Source: Faecalibacterium sp. CAG:1138
Lineage (GTDB): Bacteria > Bacillota > Clostridia > Christensenellales > CAG-917
Length of the DNA stretch: 31,922 nucleotides
Assembly: GCA_000434675.1 (NCBI GenBank)
Contig: HF988645.1
Span: 93,715 to 125,636 of the forward strand
Direction: 5' to 3'
In this document: positions 16,728 through 24,495 of the stretch, piece by piece
How positions within the stretch are numbered: the first letter of the stretch is position 1
How the letters are laid out: each line of letters starts with the position of its first letter
The notes under the pieces: generated by a model
What the model was told of the DNA's origin: nothing
Database searches by the model: none
Seen by the model: only the letters and a program-made list of their open reading frames with translations
Program-made: the position numbers and the translations under genes

Positions 16728-16764
16728 CTAAACTTCACCTTTGTGAAGATAAAAGCGTATTTCG

Positions 16765-16790
16765 CATCTTGCCGGCATCTCTGTACCAAC
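16765..16790 (-). promoter_or_regulatory. PyrR binding loop (anti-antiterminator)
   Basis: The minus strand forms a 7-bp stem GUUGGUA/UGCCGGC around the hexaloop CAGAGA (16783-16778), which fits the CNGNGA loop of PyrR sites. The 3' side continues as CGGCAAGA (16774-16767), identical to the 3' arm of the terminator. With PyrR-UMP bound, this sequence is held in the stem and the terminator forms; when free, it pairs with TCTTGCTG as antiterminator. A small stem-loop (16733-16748) sits between the two elements. Confidence 0.85.
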
Positions 16791-16812
16791 TTAAAGATTA
16801 TTTATTGTTTCC

Positions 16813-16841
16813 ACTATAACATAAGCAAAAAAATTTGTAAA
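16813..16841 (-). promoter_or_regulatory. promoter of pyrR-uraA
   Basis: On the minus strand TTTACA (16841-16836) and TATAGT (16818-16813) are 17 bases apart, with TGT before the -10. The start is expected near 16806, so the attenuator leader is about 125 bases. Confidence 0.75.
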
Positions 16842-16892
16842 CACAATTTAAGGTCGTTTTAAGATTTTGCCTGAATTTTTTTCCAAACATCC

Positions 16893-16930
16893 GAAAAATG
16901 CAAAAGAGGCGGCGAAATTCGCCGTCTCTT
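16893..16930 (-). terminator. terminator of the giant surface protein gene
   Basis: A 13-bp stem (16904-16916 against 16918-16930, one G-T wobble; GGCGAA/TTCGCC core) is followed on the minus strand by TTTTGCATTTTT. It lies 13 bases after the stop codon. Confidence 0.75.
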
Positions 16931-16943
16931 CTAGCTTAATTCG

Positions 16944-19900
16944 TTATTTTTTCTCCTCCGGTTTTGGCGGTTGAGGTTTTTGCGGAGCCGCAGGCTTTGC
17001 CGTAGGTGCTGCTTGCGGTTTTGCCGCAGGAGCCGCTTGAGGTTTCGCCGCAGGGGCCGCTTGAGGCTTTGCCGCAGGTGCCGCTTGTGGTTTTGCCGCA
17101 GGTGCCGCTTGTGGTTTTGCCGCAGGTGCCGCTTGTGGTTTTGCCGCAGGTGCCGCTTGTGGTTTTGCCGCAGGTGCCGCTTGTGGTTTTGCCGCAGGTG
17201 CCGCTTGTGGTTTTGCCGCAGGTGCCGCTTGTGGTTTTGCCGCAGGTGCCGCTTGAGGTTTCGCCGCAGGGGCTGTTTGTGGTTTTACCGCTGTCGGGGC
17301 CTGCGTCTTATCGGAAGCCTGAGCAGTCGGTTCGGTCTGAGGTTTTTCGGAAGGTTTAACTTCGGTCTTTTCCTCGGCCTTTTCGCCTTCTGTCTGCTCT
17401 TCCTTTTCGTCGGCGTCGGAAGAATCGTCTTCTTTTGCCGCTTTCTTTTCCTCTTTCTTCTTTGCTTTTTCAGCTTTCTTCTGGCCTTTTGCGTCTATCG
17501 GACGTCCGAGGGCTGCCACGGCTTTCGCTTTGGCCTTTGCGGAAACGATAAGCACCACTGCCAGAATGATAGCAAATCCGCCGACCGCGCACGCAACTGC
17601 AACGACGATATATCTCGTGCCTTCCGTCATCGTGGACGAACTGCCCGCAACCAGAGCGTAGAAGCAATCGTCGCCCAGAATGTCGGTGCTGAAGGTCATG
17701 ACGTAAGTTTCGCTGACATCGTCGTAAGTAAGCTCATACGGCAATTCCGTAACCAGACCGCCGCTTATTCTGACGAGTTTGAGCTTGCTGAATTTTTCGC
17801 TTACGTTCTTGCTCGAACCGATCTTTCCGTCAGCCGTGTAGTCGTAATCGACGACAGTCAAAGTCGGATCCTTCACGTTCCAGTCAAACGCCGCAAACGA
17901 CACGCTCACCGGGGAAACTTCTTCCAGCTTTCTTACTTCGGTGCCGTTGTTGAAGAAGTTTACCGTGAACACGGTCATTGCTGTTACGGAGCCTTTCTTG
18001 TTGATGCCCAAGGACTCTTTGTTGTTGTTCAAAGGTCTGTTCAGGAGGTTGTACCACACGTTGAAGCTGTTTTCGTATTCTTCGACAGCTTGCTCGTAAA
18101 CCGCAAGATCCTCAGGATTTTCGAGGTCGTAGTCGTCCGGATCCACAACGTCGCTCGGAGTCAGTCTTTTGACGGTCGAGAACGTAAGTCTGGAGGACTT
18201 GCTGACGCCCTTGTTGTTTTCCATCTTGACGAAGTAGTAGTAGTTATCCTGAGCGTTTCCGTCCTCGTCGGTGCTGAAAACGGTTTTGACGCCGATTTCC
18301 ATATATCCCGTGAGCCCGCCCGCGGAGAAAATCTGATAGTTATCGTCTTCGCAAACGATACGATAGTTCCAGCTGGACTGCTCGCCTGCCTGCTGGCTGT
18401 TTTTGACTCTTTCCTGATTTGCGTCCGTGGACCAGTCGATAAGTCGCCATTCGTTGGTAGGTTTGCTGCCTTTTATGATTTGTTCGAGGTAGTACACTTT
18501 GATTTTGTTCTTCAAAGCCGCGATGACTTTTTCGTCGGTGCCTTCCGCGAATTCGAAAGTTACGCCCTCGAACTTGGCGTCGCCGAGGTATTCCTCGTCT
18601 TCGTCGTAGATGCCGACAGGTTCGCCGTCTTCGGTGAAGTAGTCGTAGTAGTTGAACTTGGTTTCGCCAACCGTGATGCTTACCGATTTCTTCCTGATGG
18701 TGATGATCAGGGTTTCGCTGTAGGCGTAGTTGACGTTTTCGTCTCCGGCGTAGTAGAGGCGGCAGTAGTAAACGCCCGCGTTCTTAACCTGAGATTGCGA
18801 AATGAGTTCCTTGAATTTTGCGTCTTTGCTGTACTGGGTGTTGCCCTCGCCCATCAAAACGCCGTTGACTCTTATAACGAGGTCGGAAGCGTCGATGGTT
18901 TTGAGATTCCACAGATTCACGCTTTGTCCGTCGTAAACCTTTTCGTAAGTCGAAATAGGAAGTTTGATTTCGACCTGTTTCTTGTTGATCGTCAGATAAC
19001 CGGTGAGCGTGATGTCTTCGTAGTTGGCCATGCCGGTGAGTTCGTAAACGATTTTGTAGGTTCCCGCGTTCTTTACGCCTTTTCCGTCGGTGCCGTAGGT
19101 GGATTTTTCCGTCCAGACTCCGTTTGCAAAATCGTAGGAATATTTGTAGCCGTAAGCGTCCGCAAGCTTCCAGTTGACGCCGTCGCCGGTGTAAACGTAG
19201 ATCTTGAGGTCGTCGGTGGTAACGCCGTCAGGGAGCGACGTAAGACGGAGCGGCAAAAATTCGGTGCTGCCCTTGTAGGTATAGCTGCTCTTTTCGGTGA
19301 ATTCGTAGTTTCTGTAAACGTTCTTGGTAACGGTGAAGCCGTCCGCTTTCGTAACGATAAATCCGCCCGAAACCGTTTCCACCGTGTAGCCGTCGGAGGC
19401 TTTGACGGTGTAGTTTTGGATGCTGAAGCCTTCTTCCGCGACGAGTTTAACGACGATTGCGTATTTGCCCGGAGCGATTTCCGCGTCGAGGATGCCGTTT
19501 TCGCCTTCCCTGATCACGCCGTCAACGACGAGCGAAGCCATAGGGTTTTTGCCGAGAAGCGAAGAAATCTTCTGGTTGTTCTGCAAGCCCTGAATCTTGA
19601 TCGAAATGTCGCCGAGTCTGATTCTGTCCTTATATTTCGCGCCGGCGTTTGCGATGCTCACGGTGAGCGGCGCAGGCAGAACGTCGAATTCCACTCCCTT
19701 GTAGGAAATGAAATCGAAGTTGTTCACGACCGCGTTCTTCATGCCGATTTGCGCTTTGCCGACGGAAGCGGTGTCGTAGCGAGGTTCCACGACGGTTGCA
19801 GGGTTGAGCGACGGATGAGTTTCGGTGTCGATGACAACTCTAGGCTGCAAAACTCCGTCGATAACCATGTTGTCGCAATAGTAAATCACGTCGTAGCCGA

Positions 19901-22900
19901 ATCTGTTGACTTTAACTTCCTTGCCGCTTTCGAGAACCGCGGTTTTGCCGCCGTAGTAAAGCTTTTTGATATAATCCTTTTCTACGCCGTCGTCCTTCAT
20001 ATAAGGAAGGCCGTTTTCGTCATAGGTGTAGAAGCCGGTCATTTCCGCAACGGCTTCCGCTCTTTCGATAGCGGCAGGCGCGGATACGCCGATAACTCTT
20101 CCTCCGTCTTGCGAGAAGCAGTAGTTTTTGTTTTCGGTGCCGTCGGCGTTATAGATCATGTGCCAGACGACGTAGGAATCGGTTGCCAAAGTGTCCGTTC
20201 TCTGCACGTTTTCCACGCTGTAACGAACCGCAGGGGTTTCGCCCGCCGTGATAAGTCTGTAATGGCCGGTGGCGTCGTCGAAAAGATAATCGCCGTTTGC
20301 GTCTTCGGCAAAGGTTACGTTGTAGCGTTTAGCCACCATATCCGCGGCGTCCGTGCATTCGCTGACGTGCTTATAGCCGCCGAACACGAACGAAACGTAG
20401 CTGGAAACAGCCGCCGCAGGAGAGCTGTAACCTACCCTGTAAAGGTCAACGATGGCGCCGGAAGCCGTCCTCGCCGACACGAGGTTGGTGAAAGCGCTTG
20501 CCGGTTTGCCGACGAAGATATTTTCGCCCGCAACCACGTTGGTGTAGGTTATAGTAGGATTTTCCGCCATGGAAGTTCCGTTGTAGGCCCTTGCGGAAGC
20601 GGTGGCTCTGACGCCGAGCTCTCTCGGCAGAATAATCGCAGTGGTGTTGTAGGTGTCGTCGCTCTCTTTCAGAACGTAGTTGCCCGTGGAGGTTGCGGAA
20701 GCCCTGGTGGCAAGCTTGATACCGAAAATTTCGATATCCCACGTGCCCACGTCGGAGCTTGCGAACTTCGACAAGCTGATGTCATACGTCAGGGTGATGT
20801 TGATTTTGTCAAGGTTGGTAACGAGGCCGTCGATTTCCGTCGTGACGGAAAGTCTGTTGCCTTTTTCATCGACGAGTCTGTCGGTACCGTCGTAGGTTTT
20901 GGAACCGATTGCAATGCTTCTGACGGAAACGGTTTTCGGTTCGACGGTGTATTCGAAGGTTTTGGTTTCGGCGGCAAGCGAATAGTTCGCCGCGTCTGCG
21001 CCCTTCAAACCTTTTACGCTGACGGTCAGAGTGTTGGCAGTGATTGCGCCTTCGTCGTTGTAGATAACGTTGGCGTTTCTGAGAAGCGCGGTGTAGTCGA
21101 TTTCGACTTCTTCGCCGTCCACGACTCCCGCTTTCAGATTAAGAACGACGTCGCTTGCGTTGACGTTGTTGGTTCCATCGTAAATTTTGGTTGTGCCCGC
21201 GAGATAGAAATCGGCAAGCGTCAATTTTTTGGCCGCAATTTGTCCGACCACTTCCAACGAATCTTCAAACGTGAAGTTGGAAAGCATTGCGCTGTCCGCA
21301 GGATCCACAACGCCAAGAACGAGCCCCGTCAACAAAACGTGCTTTAATCCGACGTTTTTGTCGGCATAAACTGCGCTTTCTGCGTCGTAAGTGTAGGTCA
21401 GCTTGGCCACGACCGATGGGTCGAGGGTGCTGTCGAGGCTGGCGACGGTGCCTTTCGATTCGACGATGGCGTTTGCGGTGCCGTCGTATTCTCTGTCACG
21501 GAATTTGAAGCCTTCGACGGTAAGTCTTGCGGCGCCGATATTTGCCGCAAAGCCTGCCGGCCTGAACTCGGTGGAGGAAAGAATTTCGTTGCCGTCCGCA
21601 TCGACGAGCTTATAGAAATCAATATACTTGTTGCAACCCGATTGCACGGTTACGCCGGAAATGACGATCTGCACGTTTTCGGCCGCGTTCACGTCGTCGA
21701 AGAAGTACCTGAAGTTTATGGCGAAAGTTTCGTCCGCCGCAAATCCTGCTTCGGAAATTTGCATGTATTCGTCCAAGCTCATGCCTTCAGGTCTGACGGT
21801 GGCTTTTACGTAGCCTTCCGCAACCTTCGAGGTGCCGTCGTAGAATTTGTCGGCGTTAACGTCGGTTTTTTCAAACGAAACGACGATTTCAGGCTGCCTG
21901 ACTTCGATGGTGTAGTAAACGTATCCCGAAGAGTTGCCCGCTTGGTCGGTAACCCACATTTGCACGCGTTTTTTGCCATATGCCCTTGCGCCGGTTACGC
22001 CGTCGTCAAAGAGATCCATCACGAACGTCGTGCCGTCGTTGTAGTTCACGCTGTGAACCGCGCCGCCGCCGTTCCAGGTTCCGCCGATTTCGGCGAAAAC
22101 TTTGTAGTAATACTTATATTCGAAAACGTACGCGCTTGAAGCGTCGGCGCCTTCGATGCTCATATAAGGGACCACTCCCCACGGATAAGCGTACACCTTT
22201 GCGTCGGAACGGACGATAGGCGCGCTTCCGTCGGAAAATTCCGTTAAGGAGGCGTAGCTCAGAAGTCCGCCGGCAATCGGAGGAAATTCAGGGGCCGTGC
22301 TGTCTATTCTGATAACGTGAGAAATGACGTTGCTTCTGAGGCCTGCGCCGGAAACCGCCCAGAAATAGACGGTGTCGTCCATATCGTCGGTGAAGGTTTT
22401 GCTGTCGGCGGAAAGCGAAGCTTCGTCGCCGCTTGCGCCGATGCGATAGTAATAGGTAAGTCCGGAGATGTTGGAGGAAGAAAAGCTGTATTTAACTCTC
22501 ACGGTCTTGCCTTTCACCCATTCGCCGAGATATGCCGACGAACCGACGGTCAGAGTTATGTCAAGGCTCGGCACCACGTTGTCCGCAGTAAATTCGAAGG
22601 TGCGTTCGGTGTAGTCGGAAAAACCGTCGTTGTAAACGCCGACGTTTCCTGCCCCGTCAACGCAGCTTACGGTAACGCGATAGGTGCCGTTGGTGATGCC
22701 CGCCATATCGAAATAGCGGTTGATGCCGCCTTTGACGGATATGTATTTGCTGGAATCGATTTCGGTAAGCGCAAGAATTTCGGTCCACGTTTCGCCTTCC
22801 TTACGTTCGATTTTGTAGGAATAGGTAACTTCGGTTTGTCCCGCTTCTTCGTCTTCGGTAAGCTGCCACAAAACGCGGATACGGTCGCCCACGTTCTGCG

Positions 22901-24347
22901 CGTAGGTGTTGCCGGTTTTTGCGTTGTAAACGGCGTTTTCGATGACCATGTTCGGGATTTCCGGAGCGTCAACGTCCATGCCGCCGACGTTGACGTACAC
23001 GAACGATTCCAAATCGCCGTAGTCGGACACGGAAACCTGATAGTTCCCTGCTTCCGAAACGGTCATTTTGACGGAAATACCTCTGTAAAGCTCGCCCGAC
23101 CTGGACGCGTCGAGATAAGCAAACGAAGTCGCTTCGACGTCGCCCCAGCTGAAGCTGTTTTCTTCGTCAACGTAAATGGTGTAGGTGTTGCCTCCGACCG
23201 TCACGCTGAGCGATTTGACGCCGCTGAAATAGTCGTAAACTATGAAGCTTACGGTTTTGGTTTCCTTTTGCTGTTGGGAGAGGAACATGTTGGTTTTTCC
23301 GTCGTCCTTGGAGCTTGCCGTGTAGTCATGGCAAAGCACTCTGCCGACGTTGCCCTGATAGTTTGCAGAGTAAACGTAAGCATTTCCGGAAAAGCCGTTG
23401 GAGGAATTGAAATATTCTTCAACCACAGGTTGCATCGAGGAATAATCGACGTCGTATCTATTGCCGACCATACCTTCGACGTAAGGAACGAAGTTTACGC
23501 CGTCTGCCGCCCTGACGTATGCGCCGGAAGCGTTGAGACTATACGTAGGATACCACGGAGTTATGGTAGGCGCGTTGCCGTCGTTGACGACGAAAAGTTC
23601 CACCACGAAGTTTTTGGCTTTGAAGCTGGTCTGGCATTTTTTCTTTTTGAAAATGGTGCCTTCTTCGATGTTTTCGAAACCGCTGACTTCCATGTTGATG
23701 ACAAGATAGTCAAACGACGTATTCACGTTGGTCCAATCGGTGGTTTCGGAACCGGAATTTGTCGTGCCGTCGCCGGTGCCCATTATCCTTTTTGCGTTAG
23801 CGCCCTTTGCAGGTGCCGCGGCCGAATCGTCCGGAGCAATAGCATAGCTGCCCATCGTAACGCGCATGCCCGCATTCTTGGTTTTTTCGCTCGAAACCTC
23901 ATAGTCGTACGAGAATCTCGCCTGCACCGAAGCGTTTCTGATGCCCCTAAGTTCTTTCGGAAGCGTCATATATCCGTAGATGGTGGCCGTCACTCCTGCC
24001 GCAAAATCACCGGAGCCGGTGCCTATGCGAAAGTAGTCGGACTGAATATCTATGGTTGGATTTTTACCGCCGGAATCTGCCAAAGTTCCGCTGTAAAGCC
24101 CGTAGCCGTAGGTGTTGTAAAAACCTGCCGGCAACGTAAACGTATAAAGATAGCCGGCCTTGCCGTCGATGACGTCAGGGACGCCCGTCGGAAGCCCTGC
24201 GGACGGAAGCGCGTAGCTACTTCTCGCCGCGGCGCGCGCAGTCGTCTGCGGAACCGCCAGACTCACGCAAAACACGCATGCAATTATTGCCGCCATAACA
24301 GTCAGCAACGCTCTTGCGGTTTTTCTGGTTTTTGTTGATGCATTCAT
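16944..24347 (-). CDS. giant type I membrane protein with Ig/YDG-type repeats and proline-rich cytoplasmic tail
   Basis: The product is 2467 residues from the ATG at 24347, which follows GGAGGA at good spacing; an ATG 12 codons upstream has no ribosome site. A Sec signal (Arg/Lys-rich start, hydrophobic residues about 13-33) probably ends near ARA-A at about 39. A unique region of about 400 residues follows, then Ig/FN3-like modules (VDGAGNVG, VTDQAGNSSG), then at least five YDG-type modules (FYDGTSK, EYDGTAN, IYDGTNN, TYDGTDR, AYNGTSM) and a VYDGQS module. A pre-membrane module ends in DDCFYALV. One transmembrane helix (about 2246-2270) is followed by a roughly 197-residue cytoplasmic tail: KKAEKAKKKEEKK, an acidic stretch, then PQAAPAAK repeats. 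No LPXTG motif and no catalytic motif were seen. It is probably a surface adhesin or scaffold, but the role is unproven. Confidence 0.88.
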   Translation of the reverse strand: MNASTKTRKTARALLTVMAAIIACVFCVSLAVPQTTARAAARSSYALPSAGLPTGVPDVIDGKAGYLYTFTLPAGFYNTYGYGLYSGTLADSGGKNPTIDIQSDYFRIGTGSGDFAAGVTATIYGYMTLPKELRGIRNASVQARFSYDYEVSSEKTKNAGMRVTMGSYAIAPDDSAAAPAKGANAKRIMGTGDGTTNSGSETTDWTNVNTSFDYLVINMEVSGFENIEEGTIFKKKKCQTSFKAKNFVVELFVVNDGNAPTITPWYPTYSLNASGAYVRAADGVNFVPYVEGMVGNRYDVDYSSMQPVVEEYFNSSNGFSGNAYVYSANYQGNVGRVLCHDYTASSKDDGKTNMFLSQQQKETKTVSFIVYDYFSGVKSLSVTVGGNTYTIYVDEENSFSWGDVEATSFAYLDASRSGELYRGISVKMTVSEAGNYQVSVSDYGDLESFVYVNVGGMDVDAPEIPNMVIENAVYNAKTGNTYAQNVGDRIRVLWQLTEDEEAGQTEVTYSYKIERKEGETWTEILALTEIDSSKYISVKGGINRYFDMAGITNGTYRVTVSCVDGAGNVGVYNDGFSDYTERTFEFTADNVVPSLDITLTVGSSAYLGEWVKGKTVRVKYSFSSSNISGLTYYYRIGASGDEASLSADSKTFTDDMDDTVYFWAVSGAGLRSNVISHVIRIDSTAPEFPPIAGGLLSYASLTEFSDGSAPIVRSDAKVYAYPWGVVPYMSIEGADASSAYVFEYKYYYKVFAEIGGTWNGGGAVHSVNYNDGTTFVMDLFDDGVTGARAYGKKRVQMWVTDQAGNSSGYVYYTIEVRQPEIVVSFEKTDVNADKFYDGTSKVAEGYVKATVRPEGMSLDEYMQISEAGFAADETFAINFRYFFDDVNAAENVQIVISGVTVQSGCNKYIDFYKLVDADGNEILSSTEFRPAGFAANIGAARLTVEGFKFRDREYDGTANAIVESKGTVASLDSTLDPSVVAKLTYTYDAESAVYADKNVGLKHVLLTGLVLGVVDPADSAMLSNFTFEDSLEVVGQIAAKKLTLADFYLAGTTKIYDGTNNVNASDVVLNLKAGVVDGEEVEIDYTALLRNANVIYNDEGAITANTLTVSVKGLKGADAANYSLAAETKTFEYTVEPKTVSVRSIAIGSKTYDGTDRLVDEKGNRLSVTTEIDGLVTNLDKINITLTYDISLSKFASSDVGTWDIEIFGIKLATRASATSTGNYVLKESDDTYNTTAIILPRELGVRATASARAYNGTSMAENPTITYTNVVAGENIFVGKPASAFTNLVSARTASGAIVDLYRVGYSSPAAAVSSYVSFVFGGYKHVSECTDAADMVAKRYNVTFAEDANGDYLFDDATGHYRLITAGETPAVRYSVENVQRTDTLATDSYVVWHMIYNADGTENKNYCFSQDGGRVIGVSAPAAIERAEAVAEMTGFYTYDENGLPYMKDDGVEKDYIKKLYYGGKTAVLESGKEVKVNRFGYDVIYYCDNMVIDGVLQPRVVIDTETHPSLNPATVVEPRYDTASVGKAQIGMKNAVVNNFDFISYKGVEFDVLPAPLTVSIANAGAKYKDRIRLGDISIKIQGLQNNQKISSLLGKNPMASLVVDGVIREGENGILDAEIAPGKYAIVVKLVAEEGFSIQNYTVKASDGYTVETVSGGFIVTKADGFTVTKNVYRNYEFTEKSSYTYKGSTEFLPLRLTSLPDGVTTDDLKIYVYTGDGVNWKLADAYGYKYSYDFANGVWTEKSTYGTDGKGVKNAGTYKIVYELTGMANYEDITLTGYLTINKKQVEIKLPISTYEKVYDGQSVNLWNLKTIDASDLVIRVNGVLMGEGNTQYSKDAKFKELISQSQVKNAGVYYCRLYYAGDENVNYAYSETLIITIRKKSVSITVGETKFNYYDYFTEDGEPVGIYDEDEEYLGDAKFEGVTFEFAEGTDEKVIAALKNKIKVYYLEQIIKGSKPTNEWRLIDWSTDANQERVKNSQQAGEQSSWNYRIVCEDDNYQIFSAGGLTGYMEIGVKTVFSTDEDGNAQDNYYYFVKMENNKGVSKSSRLTFSTVKRLTPSDVVDPDDYDLENPEDLAVYEQAVEEYENSFNVWYNLLNRPLNNNKESLGINKKGSVTAMTVFTVNFFNNGTEVRKLEEVSPVSVSFAAFDWNVKDPTLTVVDYDYTADGKIGSSKNVSEKFSKLKLVRISGGLVTELPYELTYDDVSETYVMTFSTDILGDDCFYALVAGSSSTMTEGTRYIVVAVACAVGGFAIILAVVLIVSAKAKAKAVAALGRPIDAKGQKKAEKAKKKEEKKAAKEDDSSDADEKEEQTEGEKAEEKTEVKPSEKPQTEPTAQASDKTQAPTAVKPQTAPAAKPQAAPAAKPQAAPAAKPQAAPAAKPQAAPAAKPQAAPAAKPQAAPAAKPQAAPAAKPQAAPAAKPQAAPAAKPQAAPAAKPQAAPTAKPAAPQKPQPPKPEEKK
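17006..17293. repeat. 24-bp tandem repeat coding for PQAAPAAK units
   Basis: Twelve consecutive 24-base units run without interruption. Seven (17078-17245) are identical at every base; the three to the left and two to the right have diverged. Each unit encodes eight residues of the cytoplasmic tail, so a change in copy number keeps the reading frame. There are no spacers, which excludes CRISPR. Confidence 0.97.
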
Positions 24348-24363
24348 AGGTTTTCCTCCATTT

Positions 24364-24381
24364 GAAGCGGCAAGCCGCTTC
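24364..24381 (-). promoter_or_regulatory. stem-loop next to the ribosome site of the second giant gene
   Basis: The inverted repeat GAAGCGGC-AA-GCCGCTTC ends 4 bases before GGAGGA (24359-24354) on the minus-strand transcript. It is well placed to influence ribosome access. The sequence shows the stem; a regulatory role is inference. Confidence 0.5.
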
Positions 24382-24423
24382 ACCTATAATAACTCGGAAA
24401 TTCCGAATCGTTTTTTCGTTTGT

Positions 24424-24445
24424 CCGCCTGCCCGCAGGCGGGCGG
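24424..24445. repeat. GC-rich hairpin between the two giant genes
   Basis: A 9-bp stem CCGCCTGCC/GGCGGGCGG (one wobble) with loop CGCA lies in the 148-base gap. The minus strand after it reads ACAAACGAAAAAACG, with no U-tract, so it is not a standard terminator. A shorter stem CGGAA/TTCCG lies at 24395-24405. No convincing promoter was found in this gap, so the two genes may share a transcript processed here. Confidence 0.55.
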
Positions 24446-24495
24446 AATCATTGTTATTTGTTTAATATATTTAATAAAGCAATCTTTATAATATA

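Noticed and set aside
17006..17293. Possible CRISPR array
   Set aside because: The 24-base units are contiguous with no spacers, stay in frame and encode an eight-residue peptide repeat.
16971..21347. Very long plus-strand open frame (1458 codons) opposite the giant gene, and similar ones at 5437-7215, 22317-24338, 24793-26487 and 28585-30717
   Set aside because: All are exactly codon-aligned with the minus-strand genes and are explained by avoidance of TTA, CTA and TCA codons. Their translations are Arg/Phe/Val-rich without recognisable domains, and the minus-strand products have clear signal, repeat and membrane features.
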